Source: Streptomyces sp. NBC_01335 (GTDB lineage: Bacteria > Actinomycetota > Actinomycetes > Streptomycetales > Streptomycetaceae). Taken from it: DNA of 64,000 nt. The translations under genes were made by a program, and so were the position numbers. Every line of letters starts with the position of its first letter. Position 1 is the first letter of the stretch. The notes beneath the pieces were generated by a model. The model worked only from the letters and a program-made list of their open reading frames with translations, ran no database searches and was not told the origin of the DNA. Below, in pieces: positions 1-9,325 of this stretch. The stretch lies in contig NZ_CP108370.1 in NCBI RefSeq assembly GCF_035953295.1, forward strand, positions 1,240,001 through 1,304,000, in the 5' to 3' direction.

Positions 1-131
1 CACACCTGGTCGGCGAGGGTACGGAAGAGGGCGCGGGCGAGCGGCTCGGGCAGCTTCTTCACCGCGCCCCAGCCGAGCCCGTAGAGCCCGTCGGTCAGTC
101 GTTCCCTGAGGTCGGTGCCGGGTGCGCTCAC
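1..131 (-). CDS. Phosphatidylinositol mannoside acyltransferase, N-terminal part (cut by window edge)
   Basis: Only the first 43 codons are present; the gene runs off the left edge. The readable N-terminus contains LTDGLYGLGWGAVKKLPEP, which I recognise as the start of actinobacterial lipid A acyltransferase-like proteins that acylate phosphatidylinositol mannosides at the inner membrane. The GTG start at 131 overlaps the pgsA stop codon (GTGA), so the two are translationally coupled. The order thrS, HIT, pgsA, acyltransferase matches the mycobacterial PIM cluster, which supports the call. The body of the protein cannot be checked here. Confidence 0.75.
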   Translation of the reverse strand, partial: MSAPGTDLRERLTDGLYGLGWGAVKKLPEPLARALFRTLADQV

Positions 132-814
132 CGGCCGTCCTCGGTCACCCGACCCGCCGGGCCCGCTTCCGCGGCGGCGGCTGCCGCGTCCGCCTCGGCG
201 GACTCGCGGCGCACGGTGACCACGCGCTGGACGAGGGTCACCAGGCTGCCCGCCGCGACGATCCACAGCGCGATCGGGAGGAGGATCTGGATGCCGGGGA
301 CGCCGAAGCCGTGGAGTCCGGCGAGGCCGGCGGCGACCAGCGAGATCACCAGGCGTTCGGCGCGCTCGACGAGGCCGTTGACGGCGACGGGCAGGCCGAT
401 CGACTCACCGCGTGCCTTGGTGTAGGAGACGACCTGGCCGCTGGCGAGGCAGAAGATCGCCACGGCGCACAGGATGTCGTTGTCGCCGTTGCCCGCGTAC
501 CAGAGGGCGAAGCCGCCGAAGATGGCGCCGTCGGCGACCCGGTCGAGCGTCGAGTCGAGGAACGCGCCCCAGCGGCTGGAGATCCCGGCCTGCCGTGCCA
601 TGTTCCCGTCGACCAGGTCCGAGAAGACGAAGACGGTGATGACGATGGTGCCCCAGAAGAACTCCCCCATCGGGAAGAAGACGAGCGCACCGGCCATCAC
701 TCCGGCCGTGCCGATCAGGGTGACCGCGTCGGGACTGATCCCGAGGCGGAGCAGCAGAGCGGCGAACGGCGTGAGGACACGCGTGAAAAACGCACGCGCG
801 TACTTGTTCAGCAT
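128..814 (-). CDS. pgsA: Phosphatidylinositol phosphate synthase (CDP-alcohol phosphatidyltransferase)
   Basis: 228 residues. Condenses CDP-diacylglycerol with inositol phosphate at the cytoplasmic membrane, the first step toward phosphatidylinositol and its mannosides. The family signature is complete: D66, D69, G70, A73, R74, G83, D87, D91, the metal-binding and catalytic residues of CDP-alcohol phosphatidyltransferases. About six hydrophobic segments follow. I chose the ATG at 814 because AGGGAAGG lies just upstream; a longer frame opens at 871 but lacks a good ribosome binding site. It overlaps the downstream acyltransferase start by four bases. PIP synthase rather than phosphatidylglycerophosphate synthase is inferred from the PIM-cluster context. 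Confidence 0.87.
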   Translation of the reverse strand: MLNKYARAFFTRVLTPFAALLLRLGISPDAVTLIGTAGVMAGALVFFPMGEFFWGTIVITVFVFSDLVDGNMARQAGISSRWGAFLDSTLDRVADGAIFGGFALWYAGNGDNDILCAVAIFCLASGQVVSYTKARGESIGLPVAVNGLVERAERLVISLVAAGLAGLHGFGVPGIQILLPIALWIVAAGSLVTLVQRVVTVRRESAEADAAAAAAEAGPAGRVTEDGR

Positions 815-1136
815 GGCCTTCCCTGAGGGGTCGGTGGGCCGCGCGACCCCTTCGGCCACCGGCTGGCCCATCGTAGTCACCACGCGGCCGCTCCACCGGA
901 CGGGCACCCGTCCCACGCTCTCTGCGCGTCGCGGAGGGCTCCCGCCCCGCGCTCTCCACGCGTCCCGAGGGGGCGCTCGGACGGCGCGTTGTCGCAATCA
1001 CCGTCGGCGCCGCTGCGGTGACGGGCGGTGGGGGGCGTTCGGACGCTACGCTGTGGGCGCAGCTCAGAAGGTATGCCGCGTACGGTAGTTGGGCACACCC
1101 GCAGGAGCAGACCATGCGGCGAGTGGGGGCGAACAA
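815..1136. other. Gene-free divergent intergenic region
   Basis: About 320 bases lie between the divergent pgsA and the plus-strand membrane protein. It must hold both promoters. On the plus strand TACGGT at about 1081 could be a -10 element, but I see no convincing -35, no terminator and no repeat. Confidence 0.4.
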
Positions 1137-2807
1137 GTGGCCAGCGACGGATTCGACTTTTCTCCCGGAGCGCAGATCCCGATCCAGGGCGCGAGCGCCG
1201 GGGCGGTGGCGACGAACGCCCTGGCCTCGGCGGCGTACCGGGACAGCCCGGTGGAGGAGATCCTCAAGGCGGACAACGAGTGGCACAAGTCCTCGGTGTC
1301 GGAGGGTTCCTCGAAGTTCTTCAAGGCCAACTACTTCAAGCCCAATCTGGGCGAGGCCTTCTCGCGGGCGGTCCAGGAGCGCACGTTGGGCGGGGCGCGC
1401 GGCGCGCTGATCCAGTCCTTCGGGATGGACCCGCAGACCGTCGTGGAGCACTGCCTGTCGGCGTCCCGGCTGCGCAAGGAGCGCGACACCCGGCTGACCC
1501 TGGTGACGCTGGTGTGCGGGGTGCTGTTCCTGCCCGGACTGCTGCTGTGGATCATCGCCTTCCGGCTGCGGGACGCCCTCGACAAGTCCAGGGACACGGC
1601 GTTCAAGGCGCTGGGCACGGTCGTGCTGGTCGTCATCGGCGGTCTGGCGGTGGTGGCGTTGGTCGCGCTGCCGGTCGGCGGTCTCCTGGGGCTCTATCTG
1701 CGCGGGGCGATCGTCGCCCCGGTGGTCGGCTGGCTCATCGCGAAGCGGATCGCGGAGACGTCGGCGAAGGACATGCGGGCCCGCTGGGAGGGGTTGCTCT
1801 CGGGCGGCGGGATCAGCGCCAAGATCCCGGACGCGGTGCCGAAGAACCCGAACGAGACCGCGCGTGAGGCGCTGCGCCAGTCGCTGGAGAAGCTCGCTGC
1901 GGAGCAGCAGTCGAACTCGGTCTTCTACGCGGGCCCCAAGGGCATTCTCGGTATGGGAACCCGTTGGGGCAGCTGGCAGTTGGCGGAGGAGCTGGTCTCG
2001 GCCGATCCCACCAAGGAATTCCACCAGTTCCGCAGCTGGGACGTGATCCGGGCGATCCACGACCAGTTGCAGATGCTGGAACGCGGCCCGCTGAACAGCG
2101 GTGGTTTCCCGAAGCCTTCGGTGAAGCACTGGATCGTCTCCCCGGTGGGCGAGAACGCGGACTCGGTCTCCCGGCCCGCCGGTGAGGACGTGGCGACCTT
2201 CCAGGTCAAGCCGCACGAGATACAGCGCATCTGCAACCACCAGCAGTTCGGCAGCGGCGCCCGGCACTACCTGGGCGTGCAGTTCACGCTCTGGGACGGC
2301 CAGTTGGTACTGACCATGATGATCACGGTGACGGTGCTGCACGAGACGCTGCGCATCGAGGTCACCGGGCACGCGCTGGGTCCGGTCCACTCGCTCTTCT
2401 TCTCGAAGCCGGCGGCGAAGACGAAGACGGTCAACAAGACGGTCCGCTTCTGGGAGACCCGCAAGATCAACCTGCCGCTGGTCGAGCCGGAGGAGGTGGT
2501 CCGCCTCGCGCTGCGCGCCCCGCTGACCTGGTACCCGCCGCTGCTGGACTACCTCGGCGGCAAGATCAGCCTGCCGGAGCCGTTCGGGATGCGGCACGCC
2601 TGGGCCTCGCAGCCGTGGAACCACCGCTTCATGGCGGACGACGCGCTGCGGGCCGCCACCCCGGTGCTGCGGGTGGTCCACTCGGCGGCGCTGCGGGTTC
2701 TGAAGGAGAACGGCGTGGACACGGAGCGCTTCAGCAGCCGCTCGATGTCGCTGAGCGGTGCGGTCCAGGACGCGGCGCCGAAGAAGGCCGACTCCTACGA
2801 CGCCTGA
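1137..2807 (+). CDS. Conserved membrane protein of unknown function
   Basis: 556 residues from the GTG at 1137, preceded by a G-rich GTGGGGGC sequence; an ATG at 1089 in frame is an alternative. The N-terminal 110 residues are soluble and contain SSKFFKANYFKPNLGEAFSRA. Two or three hydrophobic stretches follow at roughly residues 120-145 and 165-210, and the remaining 340 residues are predicted soluble. I do not recognise a named domain or catalytic motif. It stands alone, convergent with the HIT gene across a strong hairpin. Seems a conserved Streptomyces protein, role unknown. Confidence 0.7.
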   Translation: MASDGFDFSPGAQIPIQGASAGAVATNALASAAYRDSPVEEILKADNEWHKSSVSEGSSKFFKANYFKPNLGEAFSRAVQERTLGGARGALIQSFGMDPQTVVEHCLSASRLRKERDTRLTLVTLVCGVLFLPGLLLWIIAFRLRDALDKSRDTAFKALGTVVLVVIGGLAVVALVALPVGGLLGLYLRGAIVAPVVGWLIAKRIAETSAKDMRARWEGLLSGGGISAKIPDAVPKNPNETAREALRQSLEKLAAEQQSNSVFYAGPKGILGMGTRWGSWQLAEELVSADPTKEFHQFRSWDVIRAIHDQLQMLERGPLNSGGFPKPSVKHWIVSPVGENADSVSRPAGEDVATFQVKPHEIQRICNHQQFGSGARHYLGVQFTLWDGQLVLTMMITVTVLHETLRIEVTGHALGPVHSLFFSKPAAKTKTVNKTVRFWETRKINLPLVEPEEVVRLALRAPLTWYPPLLDYLGGKISLPEPFGMRHAWASQPWNHRFMADDALRAATPVLRVVHSAALRVLKENGVDTERFSSRSMSLSGAVQDAAPKKADSYDA

Positions 2808-2813
2808 GCCCTG

Positions 2814-2869
2814 CGTGCACGGAGAGCAGGGGCGCCCCCGGCCGGGGGCGCCCCTGCTCTCCGTGCGCG
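2814..2869. terminator. Bidirectional hairpin terminator
   Basis: A perfect 25-bp inverted repeat (2817-2841 with 2842-2866) centred on ccccggccgggg sits between two convergent genes. No T tract, as is common in Streptomyces. It probably ends transcription from both sides. Confidence 0.8.
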
Positions 2870-2874
2870 GTCCG

Positions 2875-3435
2875 TCAGGCGGCGGGCCAGGCGTCGGCCA
2901 GCAGCGCGCGGGTGTCGCCGAGGAGCTGCGGGAGCACCTTGGTGTGGCCCACCACGGGCATGAAGTTGGTGTCGCCGCCCCAGCGCGGTACGAGGTGCTG
3001 GTGCAGGTGCGCGGCGATGCCGGCGCCGGCGACGGCGCCCTGGTTCATGCCGATGTTGAAGCCGTGCGCCCCGGAGGCCGCGCGGAGCGCGACCATCGCC
3101 CTCTTGGTGAAGTCGGCGAGTTCGAGCGTCTCCGGGCCGTCGAGCTCCGTGTAGTCGGCGACGTGCCGGTACGGCACGACCATGAGGTGGCCACCGGTGT
3201 ACGGGTAGAGGTTGAGCACCGCGTAGACGTGTTCGCCGCGTGCCACGATGAGCCCGTCCACGTCCGATTTGGACGGGATCGTACAGAACGGACAGCCGTC
3301 GTCGGCGCCGGGACCGCTCGGTTTGTTCTCACCCTGGATGTAGGCCATCCGGTGGGGGGTCCACAGGCGCTGGAACGCGTCGGGCGTCCCCACTCCGATC
3401 TGCTGCTCGGGCTCACTCGTCATGCGGTTCAGCAT
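2875..3435 (-). CDS. HIT-family nucleotide hydrolase/phosphorylase
   Basis: 186 residues. The histidine triad HLHQHL is present (H143, H145, H147), the catalytic signature of HIT proteins that act on nucleoside phosphoramidates or diadenosine polyphosphates. A C48-x2-C51 pair (CPFC) near the N-terminus fits the zinc-binding subgroup. Its counterpart beside pgsA1 in mycobacteria (Rv2613c) is an Ap4A phosphorylase, so the same activity is a reasonable inference. The start at 3435 has GGGGGTG upstream; an ATG at 3423 is also possible. It lies between the pgsA side and thrS of the conserved cluster, separated by inserted plus-strand genes. Confidence 0.85.
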   Translation of the reverse strand: MLNRMTSEPEQQIGVGTPDAFQRLWTPHRMAYIQGENKPSGPGADDGCPFCTIPSKSDVDGLIVARGEHVYAVLNLYPYTGGHLMVVPYRHVADYTELDGPETLELADFTKRAMVALRAASGAHGFNIGMNQGAVAGAGIAAHLHQHLVPRWGGDTNFMPVVGHTKVLPQLLGDTRALLADAWPAA

Positions 3436-3502
3436 ATGGCGTCACCCCCGGCTTGCGTGTCGCCGGGGCCCGGCCCCGGGCGGCGGCGGGATGCTTGCGG
3501 CC

Positions 3503-4222
3503 ATGAGCGACCGCCCCGACCCTCCGAGCGACCGCCCGTCCCCCACGGGCGACCGCTCCGCCGCCGCCCGCCCGCCGACCCGGCTCGGCCGATGGGAGGC
3601 GCGTGCGGAGGTGCCCCTGGCGGTCGCCTCGCTGGTCTTCCTCGCGGGGTACGCGATCCACGTACTGGCCGGCCGGGACCGCGCCCCGTGGCCGGACGTG
3701 GGGCTGGGGCTGGTCTACGGGACCTGGGCGCTCTTCGTCGTGGACTACGTCGTACGCCTGTGGCTCAGCGGACAGGGTCACCGCTTCGTGCGGTCGCACT
3801 GGCTGGACACCCTGGTGCTGGTGATGCCGCTGCTGCGGCCGTTGCGCGTGGTGAAGGTGTACACGGCGGTCCAGCAGCGCCGGGCCGAGCCGCGGCTGAA
3901 CCTGTACGCCCGCGTGATGTCGTACGCCGGGCTCTCCTCGATCCTGCTCGGCCTCTCCGCCGCGCTCACCGTCTACCACGTGGAGCACACGGCGCCGGGC
4001 GCCAGCATCGTCACGTTCGGCGACGCGGCCTGGTGGGCCTGCGCGACCCTGACGACGGTGGGGTACGGCGACGCGGTGCCGGTCACCCCGGAGGGCCGGA
4101 TCGTCGCGACGGGGCTGATGGTCTGCGGTCTGGCCCTGCTGGGGGCGGTGACGGGCTCCTTCTCGTCGTGGCTGCTCCAGGTGTTCCGGCGGGAGGACGA
4201 GGAACGGCCCCCGGTCGGCTGA
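3503..4222 (+). CDS. Two-pore-type potassium channel family protein
   Basis: 239 residues. The selectivity filter TVGYGD occurs near residue 187 in a pore loop (WWACATLTTVGYGDAVP) followed by a final membrane helix, the hallmark of tetrameric K+ channels. Earlier hydrophobic segments at about residues 35-55, 70-85 and 150-170 and a partly basic segment (RPLRVVKVYTAVQQRR) recall a voltage-sensor-like N-terminal bundle, although the classic S4 repeat of arginines is weak. The start MSDRPDPP at 3503 was chosen because the first 25 residues are a disordered, Pro/Asp-rich tail; an ATG at 3491 is in frame. It sits alone on the plus strand between HIT and thrS. Confidence 0.85.
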   Translation: MSDRPDPPSDRPSPTGDRSAAARPPTRLGRWEARAEVPLAVASLVFLAGYAIHVLAGRDRAPWPDVGLGLVYGTWALFVVDYVVRLWLSGQGHRFVRSHWLDTLVLVMPLLRPLRVVKVYTAVQQRRAEPRLNLYARVMSYAGLSSILLGLSAALTVYHVEHTAPGASIVTFGDAAWWACATLTTVGYGDAVPVTPEGRIVATGLMVCGLALLGAVTGSFSSWLLQVFRREDEERPPVG

Positions 4223-4258
4223 CGCCGCGCCGGGGGCCGTACTCGTGTCGTGCCGGGA

Positions 4259-6235
4259 TCAGACCTGGACGCGGTCCTCGACGGCCTTGGCGATCTTGGC
4301 GATGGCCTCTTCGACCGGGATGCCGTTCTCCTGCGACCCGTCGCGGTAGCGGAAGGAGACGGCGCCGTTGGCCATGTCCTCGTCGCCCGCGATGATCATG
4401 AAGGGGACCTTGGCCTTCTGCTGGTTGCGGATCTTCTTCTGCATCCGGTCGGAGGAGGCGTCCACCTCGACCCGCAGCCCCTGCTTGCGCGCCGTGGCGG
4501 CGAACTCCTGGAGGTACGGGATGTGGGCGTCGCCGATCGGGATGCCGACCGCCTGGACGGGCGCGAGCCAGACCGGGAAGGCGCCCGCGTAGTGCTCCAG
4601 GAGCACCGCGAAGAAGCGCTCGATGGAACCGAACAGGGCGCGGTGGATCATGACCGGGCGCTGCTTGGTGCCGTCCGGGCCGGTGTACTCCAGGTCGAAG
4701 CGCTCCGGCAGGTTGAAGTCGAGCTGCACGGTCGACATCTGCCAGGTGCGGCCGATGGCGTCCTTGCACTGGACGGAGATCTTCGGGCCGTAGAAGGCGG
4801 CGCCGCCCGGGTCCGGGACCAGGGGCAGGCCCTGCTTCTCGGCGACCTGGCGCAGCGTCTCGGTGGCCTCTTCCCAGATCTCGTCCGAGCCGACGAACTT
4901 CTCCGGGTCCTTGGTGGAGAGCTCCAGGTAGAAGTCGGTCAGGCCGTAGTCGCGGAGCAGGTTCAGCACGAAGGTGAGCGTGCGGTCCAGCTCCTCGGCC
5001 ATCTGCTCCTTGGTGCAGTAGATGTGCGCGTCGTCCTGGGTGAAGCCGCGCGAGCGGGTCAGGCCGTGCACCACGCCGGACTTCTCGTACCGGTAGACCG
5101 TGCCGAACTCGAAGAGGCGGAGCGGGAGTTCACGGTAGGAACGGCCGCGCGCGTCGAAGATCAGGTTGTGCATCGGGCAGTTCATCGGCTTGAGGTAGTA
5201 GTCCACCCCGTCGTCGAGCTGCATGGGGGGGTACATGCCGTCGGCGTACCAGTCCAGGTGGCCGGACTTCTCGAAGAGCTTGCCCTTGGTGGCGTGCGGG
5301 CTGTAGACGAACTCGTAGCCCTCCTCCTCGTGGCGGCGCCGCGAGTAGTCCTCCATGGCCCGGCGGATGATGCCGCCCTTGGGGTGGAAGACCGCGAGAC
5401 CGGGGCCGATCTCGTCGGGGAAGGAGAAGAGGTCCAGCTCGTTGCCGAGCTTGCGGTGGTCGCGCTTGGCGGCCTCCTCCAGGAACTCCAGGTGCGCCTT
5501 GAGCTCTTCCTTGGTGGGCCACGCGGTGCCGTAGATGCGCTGGAGCATCGGGTTCTTCTCGCTGCCGCGCCAGTACGCGGCGGCGTTGCGCATCAGCTTG
5601 AACGCCGGGATGAACCGGGTGGTCGGCAGGTGCGGACCGCGGCAGAGGTCCTTCCAGCACAGGTCGCCGGTCTTGGCGTCCAGGTTGTCGTAGATGGTCA
5701 GCTCGCCGCCGCCCACCTCGACGTCGGCGCCGTCGTCGGACGAGGCCGAGCCCTTGATGCCGATGAGCTCCAGCTTGTACGGCTCGGCGGCCAGCTCCTC
5801 GCGGGCGGCCTCGTCGGTGACGACGCGGCGGGAGAAGCGCTGGCCACGCTTCTGGATCTCCTGCATCTTCTTCTCGATGGCCTTGAGATCCTCGGGCGTG
5901 AACGGCTTCTCGACGTCGAAGTCGTAGTAGAAGCCGTCCTTGACCGGCGGGCCGATGCCGAGCTTGGCCTCCGGGAAGAGCTCCTGCACGGCCTGGGCCA
6001 TCACGTGCGCGGTGGAGTGGCGCAGGATGTTGAGACCGTCCTCGGAGGAGATCTCCACGGGCTCGACGCTCTCGCCGTCCCGGAGGACGTGGGCGAGGTC
6101 GCGCAGCTCGCCGTCGACGCGGGCGGCGACGACCGAGCGCTGTCCGGGGAAGAGCTCCGCGGCCGTCGTGCCCGTCGTCACCACGTGCTCTTCCCGCTCG
6201 GAATCGCGATGGATGATCACACGGACGTCTGACAC
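4259..6235 (-). CDS. thrS: Threonyl-tRNA synthetase
   Basis: 658 residues, typical for the enzyme. It charges tRNA-Thr with threonine. Visible regions: N-terminal TGS domain ([19 protein letters not shown]), editing-domain-like segment with [12 protein letters not shown], class II catalytic core with PMNCPMHN and [15 protein letters not shown] around motif 2, motif 3 [15 protein letters not shown], and a C-terminal anticodon-binding domain. Start is GTG at 6235 with AGGAGAG five bases upstream; the frame is open further but without a ribosome binding site. No T-box leader is visible. First gene of the minus-strand PIM-type cluster. Confidence 0.97.
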   Translation of the reverse strand: MSDVRVIIHRDSEREEHVVTTGTTAAELFPGQRSVVAARVDGELRDLAHVLRDGESVEPVEISSEDGLNILRHSTAHVMAQAVQELFPEAKLGIGPPVKDGFYYDFDVEKPFTPEDLKAIEKKMQEIQKRGQRFSRRVVTDEAAREELAAEPYKLELIGIKGSASSDDGADVEVGGGELTIYDNLDAKTGDLCWKDLCRGPHLPTTRFIPAFKLMRNAAAYWRGSEKNPMLQRIYGTAWPTKEELKAHLEFLEEAAKRDHRKLGNELDLFSFPDEIGPGLAVFHPKGGIIRRAMEDYSRRRHEEEGYEFVYSPHATKGKLFEKSGHLDWYADGMYPPMQLDDGVDYYLKPMNCPMHNLIFDARGRSYRELPLRLFEFGTVYRYEKSGVVHGLTRSRGFTQDDAHIYCTKEQMAEELDRTLTFVLNLLRDYGLTDFYLELSTKDPEKFVGSDEIWEEATETLRQVAEKQGLPLVPDPGGAAFYGPKISVQCKDAIGRTWQMSTVQLDFNLPERFDLEYTGPDGTKQRPVMIHRALFGSIERFFAVLLEHYAGAFPVWLAPVQAVGIPIGDAHIPYLQEFAATARKQGLRVEVDASSDRMQKKIRNQQKAKVPFMIIAGDEDMANGAVSFRYRDGSQENGIPVEEAIAKIAKAVEDRVQV

Positions 6236-6368
6236 CGGTCTCTCCTGACTCAGGGGGCGCACCGCATTGCTTGCGCGTGCTCCAGGGATCGTACCGAGCC
6301 GGGCAGCCTAATTCACATTGCGTTCTTCTCCCGCGGACGACGGCGTCCCCGCGGGAGAGAGCGGCGGG

Positions 6369-7679
6369 CTACCCCTCGTCGCCCGCGCACGCCTCCTCGA
6401 ACCAGTCCAGGTTCTCCTGGAGCGCCTTCATCAGCCGGTCGCGCTCCGCCTCGTCGACCTGGACCGGCGCGACCTGGGTGGCGCCGGTCAGGCGCCGGAA
6501 ACCGCCCCGGCTCTCCAGCACCCCCTCCACCCGCAGCGGGAGCCCGACGAGGTGGGCGTGGCCGGCGATGCGGTACGCCTCCTCGTCCAGTTCGACCCGT
6601 ACGTGCGCCACCTCGGCCCCCGCGAGGACGCGCAGCCGTACGGTCCCGGGGCCGCGCGGCCCGGAGCGGCGCATCCGGACGACGGCTCCGGTGATCCGGA
6701 CCGGGAAGGAGGGCTCCTCCTGGCGGTAGCGGGTGCCGGCCAGGCGGAGCGCGGGGAGGTCGCCCGGGGAGAAGTCGACGGGTTCGGGGCGGGCCGGGCA
6801 GTCGTCGGGCGCACCGCGGGCGGGCGCCCAGTCGACGGTGATCCTGGCCCCCTCCGAGCCGCGGACCAGGGCGACCAAGGCCTCGGTCAGCTCGCGGCTG
6901 ACACCGGCGGGGACGGCGGCGTCGAAGGCCTCCATGCGGCCGGTGGCCCGCTGGTAGTCGACGGCCTCGCGGGCGGCGTGCAGCGCCCGGTAGAGCCGGC
7001 CCGCGACGGCGCGGCCGGACGTGACGGGGAGGAAGGCGGTGAGCCGGCGCCCGCCCGGGGCCGGGCCGATCAGTACGTCGTCCAGGGCGGCCCGGGCCCG
7101 TCTGCGGTGGCGGGCCCCGTGGTGGCCGGCGGGGCCGCGTACGGCGAGGGATCCGGCCAGCAGGACGCGCAGGGCCGCCGAGCGCAGCGCCTCCGCCTCG
7201 CCCCAGCCCGCCGCTCCGGCGGCCCCGGCGGCGGCCACCGCCCCCTCGGGGACCTCGCGCCGCCATCGGACCTCGTCGCTGGGCACGGCGAGGGCGACGA
7301 GGACGTCCCGGGCGGAGGGTTCGGCGCTGCGGGCGAGGGCCGCGACCGCTTCCGCGAGCAGCTCCTCGCTGTCGGGGAACGCGGCGGTGGCGGGCACCAG
7401 CAGGCTGGCGGGCCCGCCGGCCGGGCCGGGCGGGGTCCACCGGGTGTAGCGCCCGGCGGCACCGCCGCGCAGGCACCAGCCGTGGCGGGCGAGGAGCACC
7501 CCGAGGACCGCGGGGTCCACGGCGGACGGGTCCGGCAGGGCGCCGGACACGCCCCGGTCCGGGGCTTCCCGCGCCTCCCCCGCCTCCCGGAGGAGCCGCA
7601 CCTCCGGGATCTCGGCCGGATGGGCCCGGGTGTCCGGCTCCGCTCCGCCGCCGACGGGTTCGTCCATCGACCGGTGCAT
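6369..7679 (-). CDS. Conserved hypothetical protein, coupled to DUF4365 gene
   Basis: 436 residues, no recognised domain. The sequence is Ala/Arg/Gly-rich, without membrane helices or a signal peptide. The last 130 residues look like a compact beta-rich domain (FPVRITGAVVRMRRSG, VRLRVLAGAEVAHVRVELDEEAYRIAGHAHL), ending in an acidic helix (LMKALQENLDWFEEACAGDEG). Its ATG shares a base with the stop of the upstream DUF4365 gene (TGATG), so the two are translationally coupled and probably act together. It could be the partner subunit of the DUF4365 protein; no function is known to me. Confidence 0.7.
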   Translation of the reverse strand: MHRSMDEPVGGGAEPDTRAHPAEIPEVRLLREAGEAREAPDRGVSGALPDPSAVDPAVLGVLLARHGWCLRGGAAGRYTRWTPPGPAGGPASLLVPATAAFPDSEELLAEAVAALARSAEPSARDVLVALAVPSDEVRWRREVPEGAVAAAGAAGAAGWGEAEALRSAALRVLLAGSLAVRGPAGHHGARHRRRARAALDDVLIGPAPGGRRLTAFLPVTSGRAVAGRLYRALHAAREAVDYQRATGRMEAFDAAVPAGVSRELTEALVALVRGSEGARITVDWAPARGAPDDCPARPEPVDFSPGDLPALRLAGTRYRQEEPSFPVRITGAVVRMRRSGPRGPGTVRLRVLAGAEVAHVRVELDEEAYRIAGHAHLVGLPLRVEGVLESRGGFRRLTGATQVAPVQVDEAERDRLMKALQENLDWFEEACAGDEG

Positions 7680-8275
7680 CAGGGTCTCCCTCCCGCCCCG
7701 ACCCGGGCCATGATCTCGCAGACCGCCCGGTCGTCGAAGATCCGCGAGGTCGGGATGCGCACGGTTGTCCTGAGCCTGCCGGTCACCGGGTGGCCGGCCA
7801 GGTTGATCCAGTAGCAGCAGTGCCGCAGGTCGAGCCGGTCGTGTCCGGCGCGGAGCCAGTCGTCCTGGGCGCGCGGCACGATCATCACGACCAGGATCCG
7901 GTGCACGGACACGGGGGTCCGGGCGAGTTTCACGAGGTGGGCGTTGTCGAGGGTGAACGGGAAGGTCCCGCCCTGGGGGTGCGGCGGGAGCTGGTAGGTG
8001 CTCTTGAGCTGCACCTTGACGGTCACTTCGTCGTCGACGGTGTGGGCCGGGGCGCCGTGGCTGAGGTGCCAGTCGACGCCGTTGTCGGGAAACGGCTGCG
8101 AGAGGGAGCAGCCGGCCGCTGCCGCCACGGCGTGGAGATACCCCACCTGAAGGGTCTCCATGCAGGCGGTGGTGGCGAGGGTGCCCCGCAGGGGGGCGGT
8201 CCGCCCGGCCGGCAGACCTCTCTCGCGGTCCGCGGCAGGTGCGGTGCTCCCCGGGTCGGGCTGCGCGAGCGCCAT
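7679..8275 (-). CDS. DUF4365 domain protein (PD-(D/E)XK nuclease-like fold)
   Basis: 198 residues from the ATG at 8275 (GGAAGG and GGAG upstream). The core reads GVDWHLSHG then VTVKVQLKSTYQLP, the conserved DUF4365 pattern. D68 with Q89-x-K91 is arranged like the D...(E/Q)xK active site of PD-(D/E)XK nucleases, and DUF4365 proteins are regarded as restriction-endonuclease-like. The C-terminal part has conserved W/Y/C residues (LRHCCYWINLAGHP). Overlaps the next gene by one base (TGATG). Biochemical role unknown. Divergent from the DnaQ-like exonuclease gene, with about 240 bases between. Confidence 0.75.
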   Translation of the reverse strand: MALAQPDPGSTAPAADRERGLPAGRTAPLRGTLATTACMETLQVGYLHAVAAAAGCSLSQPFPDNGVDWHLSHGAPAHTVDDEVTVKVQLKSTYQLPPHPQGGTFPFTLDNAHLVKLARTPVSVHRILVVMIVPRAQDDWLRAGHDRLDLRHCCYWINLAGHPVTGRLRTTVRIPTSRIFDDRAVCEIMARVGAGGRP

Positions 8276-8513
8276 GGCTCCGTATGCCTTCCGGGCTGTG
8301 CAGTTCTCCGGTCGTGGGCGTGCTTCAACTCCGACGGGGACCGGCGCCGCGACCGGCACCGCGAACGGACACCGGTCAACTCCCTTTCCCGTCAGAAGTG
8401 TTGTCACCGAAGGAGACGGCCCGCAAACGGCGTATCAGGCAAACACTGCGGGTATCACCGATATCGGGCAGGGGAATCACGCCATCTGCCGTGCGGGTGC
8501 GAGGAGTTCGGGG

Positions 8514-9245
8514 ATGATGCACTGGTTCGAGGGGCCGTTGGCCGCATTTGACACGGAGACGACGGGGGTCGACGTCGAGGAGGACCGGATAGTCTCGGCC
8601 GCCCTGGTCGTCCAGGACACCGCCGGCGGGCGGGCCCGGGTGACCCGCTGGCTGATCAATCCGGGGATACCGGTGCCGCCCGGGGCCACCGGGATCCACG
8701 GCCTGACCGACGACCATCTGCAGCGCAACGGCCGGTGGCCGGCTCCGGTGGTGGAGGAGATCGCGCGCTCGCTCGCCGAGCAGTGCGCGACCGGCCGTCC
8801 GCTGGTCGTGATGAACGCGCCCTTCGACCTGACGCTGCTGGACCGCGAACTGAAGCGGCACCGGGCGTCCTCGCTCACGCACTATCTGGAGCACGTGCCG
8901 CTGTGCGTGGTCGATCCCCGGGTGCTCGACAAGCACCTGGACCGCTACCGCAAGGGCCGCCGCACCCTGACCGACCTCTGCGAGCTGTACGGGGTGGTCC
9001 TGGACGGGGCTCACGACGCGGCGGCGGACGCCGCGGCCTCGATGGAGCTGGTACGCGCCGTGGGCCGGCGGTTCACCTCGCGGCTGGAGCGGCTGAGCCC
9101 GGCGGAGCTGCACACGCTCCAGGTGGCCTGGCACGCGGCGCAGGCGCGGGGGCTGGAGGCGTGGTTCGCGCGGAGCGGCACCCCGGAGCGGGTCGACCCC
9201 GCGTGGCCGCTGCGTCCGCGCCCGGAGGTGGCCGCCGCGGCGTGA
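8514..9245 (+). CDS. DnaQ-like 3'-5' exonuclease
   Basis: 243 residues. DEDDh-type exonuclease motifs are present: AAFDTETTGVD (Exo I, D and E), NAPFDLTLLDREL (Exo II, D) and GAHDAAADAAAS (Exo III, H and D). This is the proofreading-subunit fold, but the protein is stand-alone, so it may trim DNA or RNA 3' ends rather than belong to the replicase. GAGGAG sits seven bases before the ATG at 8514; a second ATG follows at 8517. A terminator hairpin follows at 9285. Confidence 0.88.
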   Translation: MMHWFEGPLAAFDTETTGVDVEEDRIVSAALVVQDTAGGRARVTRWLINPGIPVPPGATGIHGLTDDHLQRNGRWPAPVVEEIARSLAEQCATGRPLVVMNAPFDLTLLDRELKRHRASSLTHYLEHVPLCVVDPRVLDKHLDRYRKGRRTLTDLCELYGVVLDGAHDAAADAAASMELVRAVGRRFTSRLERLSPAELHTLQVAWHAAQARGLEAWFARSGTPERVDPAWPLRPRPEVAAAA

Positions 9246-9284
9246 ACGGCCGGCCCCGCCTCCCGGTACGGGCCGGAACGCGTG

Positions 9285-9319
9285 AAAGCCGGTCCGTCAT
9301 TGCTGACGGACCGGCTTTT
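9285..9319. terminator. Bidirectional terminator between exonuclease and tRNA-Val
   Basis: A 15-bp inverted repeat (9285-9299 with 9305-9319) with a 5-base loop and cttttc on the plus side and gctttc on the minus side. It serves the plus-strand exonuclease gene and the minus-strand tRNA-Val. Confidence 0.8.
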
Positions 9320-9325
9320 CCCGGT

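Noticed and set aside
6236..6368. T-box leader upstream of thrS
   Set aside because: The upstream space is too short and lacks the T-box sequence; a plain ribosome binding site is seen.
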